A DNA stretch of 64,000 nucleotides from QKMZ01 sp012965515. GTDB lineage: Bacteria > Cyanobacteriota > Vampirovibrionia > Obscuribacterales > Obscuribacteraceae. The stretch spans positions 380,907 through 444,906 of the forward strand of contig CALFMP010000049.1 in assembly GCA_937879965.1 (NCBI GenBank), given 5' to 3'. The position numbers were made by a program, and so were the translations under genes. Positions 41,095 through 50,467 of the stretch are shown here, in pieces (position 1 is the first letter of the stretch; each line of letters begins with the position of its first letter). The notes beneath the pieces were generated by a model. That model worked only from the letters and a program-made list of their open reading frames with translations. It was not told the origin of the DNA and made no database searches.

Positions 41095-41862
41095 CTACGC
41101 GCGCCATCCGCTAGTGGCTGGGCACAGGGCGAGATACTGCTCGAGCACTTTCAGATCGGTCATGTAGAGGACCGGCGGATAGCCGTCTTCGGTGAGACGG
41201 ACGAGCTCTGCCGGATCCACATTCATTTGCCGATCGATGAGCGCTGCCTTCATGCCGCAGGCCAGAGCGCCCTTGATGTCCGCCGTCAGATTGTCACCAA
41301 TCATCAGGCATTCATCAGGACGTACGCCGAAGCGTCTGCACGCTTCGTCGAAGATCTCGCGATCCGGCTTCGGATGCCGAACCTCGAAGGAACAGATGAT
41401 GTCCTGCCGAGTGAAATACCGACTGAGGACAGTGTCGGTAAACAGACGGCCGGACGGGAACGCCCACAGGTTGCTGATGATGCCCTGGCGAAATCCCAGC
41501 GACTGCACGAAGTCCAGGACGTCCTGAACTTCAGGGAAAAGGGCGATGCAGTTTTTCTCCTTGCCGATGAGGGTTCGGAACGCATCGAGACGACGCGTGT
41601 CGAGATCCCACCCGAACGTTGCCGAGGCTTCCTCTGCAAAGAGGGTCTCGTCAGATGTCGGGTTCGTCAAGCAGAAGCGAAGGAAGTCACCAGTCGGAAT
41701 CGGGTGCCGGTTGGCACCGATTGGCAGCTGCAGAGGTGACAGAATCACCTGTGCTTCTCCGATGGGTTCGCGGCAGTGGCTCATCCCGAGGGTCATCCAC
41801 ATATCCCAGAAGATGACCTTGGGACGCCAGCCTTCGAACAGCTTGGCTACAGATTCGTTCAT
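41095..41862 (-). CDS. HAD-superfamily hydrolase with a DxWxT motif I
   Basis: The 255-residue protein has the HAD core: motif I FWDMWMTL (nucleophile Asp20), motif II in IISNLWAFPSG, the Lys in RHPKPDREIF and motif IV IGDNLTADIKGA. The usual second Asp of motif I is Trp22. FDxW(x)TL variants are known in some HAD subgroups, so catalysis may differ from a standard phosphatase. Substrate unknown. ATG 41862 follows GAAGGAGC. The start region is duplicated: TTCATTTTTGAGCT occurs twice on the + strand at about 41858-41886, carrying a second copy of the ribosome-binding area. Confidence 0.85.
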   Translation of the reverse strand: MNESVAKLFEGWRPKVIFWDMWMTLGMSHCREPIGEAQVILSPLQLPIGANRHPIPTGDFLRFCLTNPTSDETLFAEEASATFGWDLDTRRLDAFRTLIGKEKNCIALFPEVQDVLDFVQSLGFRQGIISNLWAFPSGRLFTDTVLSRYFTRQDIICSFEVRHPKPDREIFDEACRRFGVRPDECLMIGDNLTADIKGALACGMKAALIDRQMNVDPAELVRLTEDGYPPVLYMTDLKVLEQYLALCPATSGWRA

Positions 41863-42100
41863 TTTTGAGCTCCTTCATTTTTGAGCTTTAGAACTGCCTT
41901 CCTGAGACAGGAAGCAGCTTTTCGATTGGAAGGAGCCGTTTCGCAGCTTCGAGTCATCGAACTTTGCGAGACGGTCTATGCGCCCGCCTATGTCCAGAAC
42001 CGTTCCGAACATGAGGCGGGCACCCGTCTTAGTGTTTACTCACACTTGGGTCGGGTTTGGGGTGCCCTTCTAAGCGCCCCCGATGGAGACAACCAGCCGG

Positions 42101-42577
42101 CTACGCTATCCAGCTGAATTCCACCTCGATGCCGTGCGGCACCTTGGTGCTGTGGTCTCCCTTGATGAACGTCAGATGTCCGTGCGGCTTGTAGCCGAGG
42201 GCGAGAATCGCTTCGGCCGCCTTGCGACACGTCTGCGGCATGTGACCGGGCAACGTGGCGACGACGGGCGTCGAATCGGCTTTCTCGGCGGCTGCCAGGC
42301 GGTCGGCGTCGAACTCGATCACTGCGCTCTCGAAATGGTTGCCGCGCCGCGTGAAGCGAACGTGGTTGAGCCCGAGTGCGGAAGTGTCGTGGCATTCGTC
42401 GGCCAGCTGGGTTTGGGCGGCACGTTGCAGTTCGTTGTCGCGCAGCGGACCGTCATCGCCAAGATTCCGCCGGCCATTGCCGGTGGTGGCGTTGACGATG
42501 CTGAAGCCTGCGGCAACGAGGGCCTCCACGAGCGTTTGCACGCTGGCGGGAAGCAGGTGTACTGGAACTTTCGACAT
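42101..42577 (-). CDS. Uncharacterised 158-residue protein
   Basis: The start MSKVPVHLLP at 42577 follows AAGGAGACC; upstream in-frame sequence lacks a signal. The protein has a mixed alpha/beta pattern with a HVRFTRRGNHFESAVIEFDADRL strand-turn-strand and a C-terminal GYKPHGHLTFIKGDHST-rich segment with several His. No span or signal peptide. No family recognised. Confidence 0.7.
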   Translation of the reverse strand: MSKVPVHLLPASVQTLVEALVAAGFSIVNATTGNGRRNLGDDGPLRDNELQRAAQTQLADECHDTSALGLNHVRFTRRGNHFESAVIEFDADRLAAAEKADSTPVVATLPGHMPQTCRKAAEAILALGYKPHGHLTFIKGDHSTKVPHGIEVEFSWIA

Positions 42578-43959
42578 AGGTCTCCTTCCCCCGCTTGAGT
42601 GAAACGCGTTGTGCGCTCCAGTTCGGCGGTGGTAACAAGATTTTTCTACCGATGCATTCGCGTCTGAGCCTGTCCGCCCAAACGCACGTTCAGCAAGTGA
42701 GAACTGCAACGTCAGTCGTTTGCTAGGCGACGTCGGTCCAGCTCTGATTTGCTGTGGATAGGAGAAGGGCACCGTGCTTATCCCGGAGCGCACTTGCGTG
42801 CGTCCCAGTGCACAACTGATAGACACTTGCAGCGTCTACGAGTTGTGCTAAGACATCAGTGCTTTTGAGACGCCTTTACGTTGTTCTCCACCGGGACAGT
42901 CAGTCGGAGAAGAACAGTGAAAGCGTCAAACTTCGTCACACCACTTTTTCCGCCAATTCGAAAAAGGCAGCCACACCAGGTACGTCTTTATCCCGAGCAC
43001 TTGAGTGCCGGATGTTTTAGCTGGAAGCTGAGACCTGGATTGATTTAAGGGCTTGTCTTGTTCGTTTTGTGCAAGAAGTAGAAGTGAATGTGATCTGACA
43101 CTAAGAAATTCGACACTTGTCAAGCAAGCCTTTTGTACAAAACGTGAACTAGTAATGCTTTTGAAATTCATGATGAAAGCTGTGAGAGGTCGCGCGCGAG
43201 TTAATCTTGATCTCTTACATTTATTGCAGATGAGCGAGCGCTAATTTCCGCTAGCATTTTGCCCGTGAATGCCTGTGTTGCATTGCTTTACAGGATTTAT
43301 CCTCTGTGGCTGGCTGCAATGGAATGCGCGGCTCTGCTAGGTTTATTTGTCTAAGGTTTTCCCGAATCGATTAAGGGTTGCCCTAGCCAGCGCCAGATTA
43401 GCAAGCTCTTAGATTTGTTAATTCAAAACACAAAGTTCGACTGTTGCACCCCCGCTAACTGCGGTCGCAAAGGTGCGAGATGTATATCTATTTGTCGTCG
43501 CGCCCGATATATGGCGGATTTGAGGTGTCAGTATTATGACGGGCGCGCGCGAGATGTCGTTCAACCTCAACTGGCCCATGGCTTTAGGCCTTAGTCGTGA
43601 CATTGCTTTTGGTCCATGCAAATTACTAAGTTCAAAGCATCTTTTCTCTTTCTTTTCTGCAACTGGAGTCCAAATCTAACTGACCTAAAAACCCCGTCCA
43701 CCCGGCGGAAGCATTAGATATTCGACCCCTGCAGAGTCGAGAGATTCGAGACGGCTTTTCAAAAACGTCCCGAGTGAAGAGATCTGCGTTTGCAAGACGC
43801 TGATAAATAGACCCCTCAGGTCTTACCTCGTTGTCCCCGGCAGCCGAGGTACCAGTCGACATTAGCAAAACCGCGCTCGTTCCCTTGCATGAACGAGTGC
43901 ATAAACACGCGTGCTTATGTCGACCGGGGTCGACCTTAGCCGCCATAAGGAGAATGACT
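42578..43959. other. 1.4-kb interval with strong inverted repeats but no supported gene
   Basis: Open frames are short and without ribosome-binding sites. Notable structures are GCACAACT-TAGAC/GTCTA-AGTTGTGC (42810-42848), a perfect CGCGCCCG/CGGGCGCG stem with a 33-base loop (43499-43547) and CGCTCGTTC/GAACGAG (about 43873-43898) in the leader of the next gene. The region may encode untranslated RNA. Confidence 0.5.
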
Positions 43960-45879
43960 ATGATTATTCACAATCACCTCACCCCTCCGACGGGCGCCAG
44001 CGAGGTCACGGAATCCCGTGAACCCAAGAAGGCTCTCGTCGGTATCGTCGATCAGCTGAAGAAGGCAGACGCCGGCGTCGAAGTGGATTTCCACGACAGC
44101 GGCAGCGTTCGCATCATCAGCACTTCCTCCACCAAGGGCCTGTCGACGTCGCGCTTCGGCAATGACCCCAAGGGTCATGCGCTGCGCACCATCCGCAACA
44201 GCAAGATCGCCAAGCTGCTCGAGCTGTCCGACTGCGAAATCTCCGCCCCCAAGGTGGAAGAGTTCTCGTTCGGCTACCGGGTCGCTTTCAACCAGGTGCA
44301 CACCGTCAAGGGTCGTCGCACCGCGGTTCCGGTTCGCGCCGGTTACGTGCACGTGCACATGGCCAAGGACGGCACGGTCTTCCAGATCGTGAACACCTTG
44401 CGACATGCCAGCAAGCCGGCTTCGCTCGGCAAGCTGACCACGCGCGCGCAGGCGATCGAGAACGCCAAGGCCAAGCTCGCCGAAATCCTCGCCAAGGCTG
44501 ACCTGGCGAAGGAAGAAGCGCAGAAGCAGTCTCCCCTGGGCGACAAGCTCGCGGGCGTCAAGCTTCACCAGGCCATCGCCGGCATCGACCTGTCGACCCT
44601 GAACAACAGCCGCCTCACCCAGCTGATCGCCGAGAACCGCAAGGTTGTCGACCGCAGCTCCAACGAGGTCCAGCTGGTGTTCTCGGCTCACGAAGACAGC
44701 ATGGACCCCGTCTACGAGGTCAAGCTGTCGGTCGGTGAACCGCGCGTGCTCTGGGGCTTCCTCGTGAAGGCCAAGACGGGCGAGGTCGTGTACGACCGCA
44801 ACCTGTTGCACTTCGCTGCGCCGGCCGGAACCGGCAAGGCCGTTCAGGTCAAGACCCTTTACCGGGTTCCCGACCCGAACAAGGTGATCGACCAGGCCGT
44901 GAAAGACGGTGTGATCGACACGCTGCCGGACCCGACGGTGCTCAAGAACGAGTACTACCAGGTGTTCGTCGGCGGCAACAAGAGCAAGCCCGTGAAGGCC
45001 AAGGCCGACGGAACCTTCAACTACGGTCCGAAGGATCCGGAGTTTCCGGCGGTCGTCACGTTCTTCGCTCTGAACGTGCAGATCCGGCACCTGATCAAGA
45101 TGGGTCTGAAGGCTCCGTCTTCGCCCATTCCGGTCTACGTGCAGGATCCCGGCGTTCGCGACAACGCGTACTTCGATCCGTCCGACCCGCAGCTTCGCGG
45201 CGGCGTCGGCTCGGGGCTGAAGCGCGGCGGTCTGAACGTCATGATCGCGTTCGACCTGTCGGTGTTCTGGCACGAGGCCGGACACTACTTCGTGTTCATC
45301 CAGACCCCGGGCAATGACTTGCCGGGCGGCGAGGGTGGCGCGATGCACGAGTCGTCCGGTGACCTGATGGCCATCACCTGTGGCTATCTCTTCCGCATCT
45401 GGTTCGCCAAGGAGCTGGGGGAGAAGTTCGGGTTGAAGGACATCAAGGCCGACCGTCGCGTCATCGGCGAGTACGCACTGCCGCCGGATGGTATCCGCAT
45501 CCAGCGGAACACCAAGAAGACGCCGGGCGACAAGACCGGTGAAGTGCACGACGACGGGCTGATCTCGGGCGGCGCTCACGCTGACCTGCTCGAGGCGCTC
45601 TGCGTTGCGGCTGGCGAAGGCAAGGAAGAGGAAGCGATCAACACCTTCCTGTCCATCTACATGATGGCTCTGAGCCTCGTTCCTGCGCACAAGGTCACGT
45701 TCCGCGACATGCTTCGCTGCATGATCACCGCGGACACGAACCTGAACAAGGGAGCGAACCGCAAGCTGATCGAAGACGCGCACGCTGCTCACGGCATCAA
45801 GCTGGCGAGCAATGTCGGCACCGGCGGGGGCAACACTGTCGTGGTCGTCACGCGTCGTCGTCGCAAGAAGACCGCGTAA
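43960..45879 (+). CDS. Gluzincin metalloprotease (thermolysin/fungalysin-like), no signal peptide
   Basis: The zinc site reads WHEAGH with His438, Glu439 and His442, and the third ligand is Glu464 in GAMHESSGDLMA, the gluzincin ExxxD arrangement of M4/M36 peptidases. The N-terminal half has FTP/PepSY-like propeptide features: AYRVAFNQVH-type strands, RAGYVHVHMAKDGTVFQIVNTL and a second VYEVKLSVG...GFLVKAKTGEVVYDRN. Relatives are secreted zymogens, yet no signal peptide is seen here. The Arg/Lys-rich C-terminus (RRRRKK) is unusual. Of two ATGs, 43960 lies seven bases after AAGGAG and is chosen; 43954 is too close. The product is 639 residues. Confidence 0.85.
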   Translation: MIIHNHLTPPTGASEVTESREPKKALVGIVDQLKKADAGVEVDFHDSGSVRIISTSSTKGLSTSRFGNDPKGHALRTIRNSKIAKLLELSDCEISAPKVEEFSFGYRVAFNQVHTVKGRRTAVPVRAGYVHVHMAKDGTVFQIVNTLRHASKPASLGKLTTRAQAIENAKAKLAEILAKADLAKEEAQKQSPLGDKLAGVKLHQAIAGIDLSTLNNSRLTQLIAENRKVVDRSSNEVQLVFSAHEDSMDPVYEVKLSVGEPRVLWGFLVKAKTGEVVYDRNLLHFAAPAGTGKAVQVKTLYRVPDPNKVIDQAVKDGVIDTLPDPTVLKNEYYQVFVGGNKSKPVKAKADGTFNYGPKDPEFPAVVTFFALNVQIRHLIKMGLKAPSSPIPVYVQDPGVRDNAYFDPSDPQLRGGVGSGLKRGGLNVMIAFDLSVFWHEAGHYFVFIQTPGNDLPGGEGGAMHESSGDLMAITCGYLFRIWFAKELGEKFGLKDIKADRRVIGEYALPPDGIRIQRNTKKTPGDKTGEVHDDGLISGGAHADLLEALCVAAGEGKEEEAINTFLSIYMMALSLVPAHKVTFRDMLRCMITADTNLNKGANRKLIEDAHAAHGIKLASNVGTGGGNTVVVVTRRRRKKTA

Positions 45880-45909
45880 CAACGGTCTGACGGCGGGCTG
45901 AAGTGACAT

Positions 45910-45965
45910 GCTCGACCTTCGGTGCAAGGCATTGCGCAAGCAGTGCCTTAATCCGAAGGTCGAGC
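45910..45965 (+). terminator. Very stable two-tier hairpin after the metalloprotease gene
   Basis: A perfect 13-bp stem (GCTCGACCTTCGG/CCGAAGGTCGAGC) encloses AAGGCA-TGC/GCA-TGCCTT. The T-rich CTCTGTCCTTTAG follows. Confidence 0.75.
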
Positions 45966-46084
45966 CTCTGTCCTTTAGTTCTTTTTCACAATCTACGACC
46001 AGCGGTAGGAGGTTAACAAAAACTCTCCTAAGAAGAAGAAAAAAAGTGGCTTGCGTCCAAAACAAGCCGCACAAAAGGGGGTTT

Positions 46085-46798
46085 ATGAGAAAGCTCGTTA
46101 TCTTCGAACTCCCCTTTCGAGGAAGGGATGAGTTCTTGCCGCTTGCCGGCAATCCATGTTTCGACGTCAAATGGGTAAAGCCGCAGAACTACAGCGGTGG
46201 CGCCGACGTCATCATTCTTCCAGGCTCCGGTCGGACTATGTCCGACTTGGTCTACTTGCGTGAAAACGGCGGCGACAGGCTGATTCGCGAGCATCTTGCC
46301 GGAGGCGGTACCGTCGTAGGTATTTGCGGCGGCTATCAGATGCTCGGCGAAAGGCTCTGCGACCCCTTTCTCAAGCAAGGTGAACACACTGAGCTGCCTG
46401 GTTTTGGCCTGCTTCCCATGCAGACCACCTTCGGTCCTTCGATGATGCATTCGCACACTACTGCGCGTCTGTCGCTGGGAACGTGTGAAGGCTCAACAGT
46501 CGAAGGCGTTGAAGTGCGTTCGGGATACAGCGAGGTGACACCCTCTTCTGTATCCGGAGAGCATTTTTCCCATCTATCGCTCAACACCATCGTCAAGCGT
46601 GATTTCCAGAAGCCCAAGCCCGAAGGCGAGCTCATTTGCTTGAGCGTCTCCGGTGTCGAGCAGCTGGTCGACTGGAAGCCCGGTGATGAAAAGCTGGACG
46701 GATTGGTGTCTCGCGACCGCAAGGTCTGGGGCACGTATATCCACCTGATCTTTCATAACCCGGCTTTCTGCCAAACATTCTTCGCGACGATGCCTTGA
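46085..46798 (+). CDS. Free-standing CobQ/CobB-type glutamine amidotransferase domain
   Basis: The 237-residue protein is a class I-type amidotransferase of the CobB/CobQ group. It has ADVIILPGSGRTMSDL, nucleophile Cys81 in GICGGYQMLG, PGFGLLPMQTTFGP as in cobyric acid synthase C-terminal domains, and His220 in GTYIHLIFHNPAF. Full CobQ also has an N-terminal ATP-dependent synthetase domain; here it is absent. GatD, which works with MurT on lipid II, is a similar stand-alone domain, but no MurT is near. The acceptor enzyme is therefore unknown. ATG 46085 follows AAAGGGGG; longer starts cross the terminator hairpin. Confidence 0.85.
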   Translation: MRKLVIFELPFRGRDEFLPLAGNPCFDVKWVKPQNYSGGADVIILPGSGRTMSDLVYLRENGGDRLIREHLAGGGTVVGICGGYQMLGERLCDPFLKQGEHTELPGFGLLPMQTTFGPSMMHSHTTARLSLGTCEGSTVEGVEVRSGYSEVTPSSVSGEHFSHLSLNTIVKRDFQKPKPEGELICLSVSGVEQLVDWKPGDEKLDGLVSRDRKVWGTYIHLIFHNPAFCQTFFATMP

Positions 46799-46875
46799 AA
46801 AACAGAAAGCGTACATGCGTCGCCGGCGCGGCGCCTGCCTTCGCTTCTGCGCCAACCAAAAACTAGGACAGCGCC

Positions 46876-47604
46876 ATGTCGTCCTCAAATGACTCGGCAG
46901 TTGCTGCCTCGCAGCTGCTGCCTGCAGATGCAGTTTCGGCTGCAAGCAGCTCTGATATCATGGCGACGGATTCCGAGAAGGACCTCGCGTCAAAGGGCAA
47001 TCAAGTGAAACTACTCGTCTTCGACATGGGCCATGTCTTCGTCGACTTCGAGTGGGAAACTGTCTGCAAGGGCTTCTGTGACAGGGCCGGGATAACGCGC
47101 GAAGAGTTCGCACCGATTCTCAAGCACATCGCTTCACTCGGTTACGAATCTGGACGCGCTGGAACAGCTGATGTCCTGCGCGAAATCAACGCCAAGGTCG
47201 CCGACCTCAATTTGACGGAAGATGAGTTTCACAAGCTGTGGAACGCTACCTTCCGCGAAAATGAGGAGATGGCGGCACTGTTGCAGTCACTCAAGAAAGA
47301 CCGCCCGATCTACCTTCTTTCCAACACCAACGACAGTCACTACACTTACCTGGAAAGCACGCACAATGTGTCGCGGCACTTCGAGGAATTGATCCTCTCC
47401 TACCTGGTCGGCTCTGCCAAACCGGAGGAAGCAATCTACCTGGAAGTGCTCAAGCGCAGCGGCTTGAAAGCAGAGGAGTGCCTTTTCGTTGATGACCTGC
47501 CTGCCAACATCGAGGCAGCCGGAAAGTTGGGCATGAACACAATCCGCTTCGTCGGCATCGCTGATCTGAAAGAGCGTCTGGCTGCTTTCGGCATCCGCTG
47601 CTAA
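46876..47604 (+). CDS. HAD-IA family phosphatase, YihX-like
   Basis: Motif I is FDMGHVFVDFEW (nucleophile Asp50, with Gly52 where most HADs have the second Asp), the form seen in YihX-type glucose-1-phosphate phosphatases and epoxide-hydrolase N-domains. Motif II is YLLSNTND, the Lys is in GSAKPEEAIY, and motif IV is FVDDLPANIEAA. The first 42 residues form a Ser/Ala-rich extension not needed for the fold. ATG 46876 follows AGGACAG. A sugar-phosphate substrate is likely but unproven. A T-poor hairpin follows (47684-47700). Confidence 0.85.
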   Translation: MSSSNDSAVAASQLLPADAVSAASSSDIMATDSEKDLASKGNQVKLLVFDMGHVFVDFEWETVCKGFCDRAGITREEFAPILKHIASLGYESGRAGTADVLREINAKVADLNLTEDEFHKLWNATFRENEEMAALLQSLKKDRPIYLLSNTNDSHYTYLESTHNVSRHFEELILSYLVGSAKPEEAIYLEVLKRSGLKAEECLFVDDLPANIEAAGKLGMNTIRFVGIADLKERLAAFGIRC

Positions 47605-47682
47605 GACAAACACTTTTCGACCGGCAAGGCTCACACGCGCAGTCTGCCAAGACAGGCTGTCTGAGCCCATCGCGGGCGCCAG

Positions 47683-47706
47683 TTCGTTAGTTCTGGCGCT
47701 TGTCTA
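47683..47706 (+). terminator. Hairpin after the HAD phosphatase gene
   Basis: GCGCCAG/CTGGCGC closes a 10-base loop and is followed by TTGTCT. Confidence 0.6.
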
Positions 47707-47762
47707 AGACCTGGTGTCGGCTGACCTGGCCGGCACCCGCCCTCCCATGGGCTGGAGTAATA

Positions 47763-48104
47763 ATGAACCAAGGACAAAACAAGTACCTCGTAGCTACCGG
47801 CATCTGCCTCTTCCCGGTTTTCGCCGCTACGCCATTCCAAGCTGTCGAAGCGCTCAAAGAGCGTATTCATCAGCGCGGTCAATTGCCCGCACACAAGAGC
47901 GATCCGGAAATCGGCATGTCGCTCGTCGAGGCTCTGCACGCCGGACGCCTCAACTTCATCGTCATGGATGAAGAGCGCACGCTGCTTCTGGGCGGCGAGT
48001 ATCAGGGCAACTACGAGGACCAGGTTAGCCGCAGACTGGCTGACAGTCTGAGAGGGATGCTTTCCGAAAACCTCTACTACCAGACCGATTACCGCACTGC
48101 ATAA
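47763..48104 (+). CDS. Uncharacterised 113-residue protein
   Basis: ATG 47763 follows TGGAGTAA. The product is a compact alpha/beta protein with FAATPFQAVEALKERIHQRGQ and a FIVMDEERTLLLGGEYQGNYEDQV segment. The N-terminus is mildly hydrophobic but is not a clear signal peptide. No family recognised. The gene at 48154 follows after 49 bases on the same strand. Confidence 0.7.
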   Translation: MNQGQNKYLVATGICLFPVFAATPFQAVEALKERIHQRGQLPAHKSDPEIGMSLVEALHAGRLNFIVMDEERTLLLGGEYQGNYEDQVSRRLADSLRGMLSENLYYQTDYRTA

Positions 48105-48153
48105 GCGGTAGCACGGTCCACAACAACAATCCGTTTTCAAACGGAAATTGCCA

Positions 48154-48603
48154 ATGGAGAAATTTGTGAAAAACCGTTTTGCAACGTTCCGGACGTATCT
48201 GGCTTACGCCATCTCGACGCTCGTCGTACTGGCAATCGCGAGCATCTTCAACGTCGGCTCGGAGTTTGTGAGTTTTTACTGGCCCGCTGCGTTTTTCGCG
48301 GTGGCCGGTCTGGACTTCTACAAGAGCCAGGTCGTCGAAGGTGGTGCCTCGGAAGTTCGCGCCTATGCGTGCTCCTCCAGCGTGCTGCCGGGTACCTACG
48401 TTGATCAGTGGGGCGTCTACCGCGTCGACTATTTCGGCTCGCCGCGTCGCATTCCCACTGCCAACAGCGCAGACCCCGCCACGGCAGAGATGTGCAACCA
48501 GCCGCGCAGCCTCGGTGACAACTACACCGATCGCTTCCTCGGTTACATCTTCACCGCACCGTTCATCCTCCCCGTCAAGCTCTACCAGGCTCTCACGCGC
48601 TGA
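48154..48603 (+). CDS. Small membrane protein of unknown function
   Basis: The 149 residues begin with a basic segment, then two hydrophobic spans (about 16-35 and 42-60) and a polar domain with Cys, Tyr and Gly (VRAYACSSSVLPGTYVDQWGVYRVDYFG), and end near another hydrophobic segment. GTG 48166, seven bases after GGAGAAA, is an equally plausible start. No family recognised. Confidence 0.7.
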   Translation: MEKFVKNRFATFRTYLAYAISTLVVLAIASIFNVGSEFVSFYWPAAFFAVAGLDFYKSQVVEGGASEVRAYACSSSVLPGTYVDQWGVYRVDYFGSPRRIPTANSADPATAEMCNQPRSLGDNYTDRFLGYIFTAPFILPVKLYQALTR

Positions 48604-48662
48604 GTGAGCTAAATCAAAACGCCCAGCCGGGACGTTTTGATGACCGTTAAATCGGCACCTGG

Positions 48663-48723
48663 AGCGAGCCTTGGAAATACACCCCGAATGCAAATTCGGG
48701 ATGTTTTCTTCGGCTCGCTTTTT
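48663..48723 (+). terminator. Strong nested terminator
   Basis: AGCGAGCC/GGCTCGCT encloses a perfect CCCGAAT-GCAA-ATTCGGG hairpin, followed by TTTTT. Confidence 0.85.
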
Positions 48724-48742
48724 GGGTGATTGTTCTATGATG

Positions 48743-48762
48743 GGCTATAGTATAATCAGAAT
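48743..48762 (+). promoter_or_regulatory. TATAGT/TATAAT box facing the M20 gene
   Basis: GGCTATAGTATAATC lies between the terminator and the 3' end of the opposing M20 gene. If active it would give an antisense transcript into that gene. Confidence 0.3.
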
Positions 48763-48805
48763 GCAGTTATGTATGCGGATCTCGTCTCCAACACTTTTTT
48801 TGAGG

Positions 48806-49993
48806 TCAATTTTGCATGAGGCGCAGGGCAGAAACAGCCAAAATAGCGGCTCCCAGGTGCAGTCCCGACTCATCCAAATCAAAAGTTGGTTGGTGGTGAA
48901 TGCGGCGGCTGCCGGATATTTGGGCCCCTAGATAAACGAAAGCTGCTGGCGCAGCGCTGGCTAAAAGAGCGAAGTCCGATGCCCATGTCTTGCGGCTCAG
49001 ATCTGAAACTTTGCCGGCACCGAGCAGGTCGATCGCCGAGTTTTTCAGGGTATCGATTACGCTGGCGCTCTGCATTGCGTTGGAGTCGGAGTCGGAATTG
49101 GAGACGCTAATTGAAACCGTCAGTCCATCACCGTTTTCTTTGGCGGCAAGTTTTTCGATGTGCTGAATCGCTTCTGCCTTTGCTTCGACTGTGGCACTGG
49201 ATATGGTGCCGGAAAGAATCACTTGCTGCGACATAATGTTTCCTCTTTGGCTCGAGGAAATGCAGGAGCCGAGCGCTATTGATGCAATGCCCTTATTGGC
49301 GAGTTCGCTGGCAAGTCTATAAATTCCTGTCATCAAGCGATTGGCTTTGGGCAAAGCATCTTGAGGCTTTCCGTTATGCTCTTCGGCTTGTACCGAGACC
49401 GTGAAGAGCGAAACCTGGTTGTTTAACTGTGTTGAGATAATTCCGGCTCGTCCGGTTTCAATCGTCGCGTCGACGTGCAATCCGAGCAATGCAGAAACAT
49501 CTGAGAGCGCGCCGGCTTCCATCAACATTCTTGCACTTTGATTGCCGTCGCGTTCTGCTTCTTCTGTTCCGGGCTGCATGATGATGCGCAGTCGTCCTTG
49601 CGGTTTTGCAGAAGATGTTGGTGACGTCAATTCCGCTGCGATCAATTCGGCTGCTGCCAGCGTAATGGCAATGTGCGCGTCGTGACCGCATGCATGCATG
49701 ATGCCTGGGGTTGCCGAAACATAGGCGGCACGGTTGGATTCGAAACCTGGCAGAGCATCCATGTCGCAGCGAATTGCCACCGTCTTGCCAGTGCCGAAAT
49801 CAGCGATCAAACCTGTTTTGGCGATACCGGAGCGAACTGTGAAACCGAGCTGCTCGAGCCTGTTTTTCACCAGTTTGGCTGTCTCGACTTCCTGAAAACT
49901 CAGTTCAGGAGCGGCATGTATATGGCGTCTGACTTCGATTATTTGCTTGGAAAGCTTTGCCGCTTTCTCCAGCATTTCTTGCGGATTACTCAT
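48806..49993 (-). CDS. M20 family amidohydrolase/peptidase
   Basis: The 395-residue protein resembles amidohydrolases that act on N-acyl amino acids (hippurate hydrolase/IAA-amide hydrolase group). It has RRHIHAAPELSFQE, RCDMDALPG, the Cys-His ligands in MHACGHDAHI, the catalytic Glu pair in QPGTEEAERDG and the C-terminal HHQPTFDLDESGL with its His ligand. The lid domain is present, but its usual HAAxPH motif is changed to EEHNGKPQDALP. The start at 49993 has a weak ribosome-binding site; 50062 is an alternative. Confidence 0.9.
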   Translation of the reverse strand: MSNPQEMLEKAAKLSKQIIEVRRHIHAAPELSFQEVETAKLVKNRLEQLGFTVRSGIAKTGLIADFGTGKTVAIRCDMDALPGFESNRAAYVSATPGIMHACGHDAHIAITLAAAELIAAELTSPTSSAKPQGRLRIIMQPGTEEAERDGNQSARMLMEAGALSDVSALLGLHVDATIETGRAGIISTQLNNQVSLFTVSVQAEEHNGKPQDALPKANRLMTGIYRLASELANKGIASIALGSCISSSQRGNIMSQQVILSGTISSATVEAKAEAIQHIEKLAAKENGDGLTVSISVSNSDSDSNAMQSASVIDTLKNSAIDLLGAGKVSDLSRKTWASDFALLASAAPAAFVYLGAQISGSRRIHHQPTFDLDESGLHLGAAILAVSALRLMQN

Positions 49994-50467
49994 AATCAGA
50001 GAGCCTAGCACGCCGTTTTGGTAACAGAAAGTCCAATTTGCGCTATCTGCGCTATGCCGCAATGTGGCGCTTTTTCGGGACTTAATGATGGCAACGCCTT
50101 AATCTCCACTTGAATACGCCGGAGACAGCCTCATTGAGGCTTCCCTCGTTGCCGGAAATATCCCCCGCAAATAGTTGCCAAGAATTATCAAGATAGTCTT
50201 GTGGATAGCTGTGAAATGGCTATTTGAGCCACTTGGCATCTCCTTCTAAGCTCTTTTGTATCTTTACAAAAAAGTGAATCACTTGAGAATCCTGTCTTGA
50301 ATTCTTAGGCTCACTTTTACTCTCACTATTTTCTTTTTCTGCAACTCCTTCCGCTCAGCCCCGAAAAATCTTTCCCAGTAATCACTCGGATGCATCTGCC
50401 TTCACAACAGCGTGGAGTAGGTGCAATCCGGTCACGTGTTCAACAAAGTCTCTGAAGAGGAGAAACT
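49994..50467. other. Intergenic region between divergent genes
   Basis: A short perfect AGCCTC-ATT-GAGGCT hairpin lies near 50127-50141. The segment before 50468 carries the 14-nt leader element (50437-50450) shared with the gene at 727. No gene seen. Confidence 0.45.
50437..50450 (+). promoter_or_regulatory. Shared leader element TGTTCAACAAAGTC
   Basis: Identical to 697-710, in both cases 17 bases (16 at the first copy) upstream of the start codon's ATG and just before the Shine-Dalgarno sequence. Confidence 0.5.

Noticed and set aside
43936..46170. 744-codon - strand frame opposite the metalloprotease and amidotransferase genes
   Set aside because: It spans two genes and the terminator hairpin between them, and its composition is that of antisense sequence.
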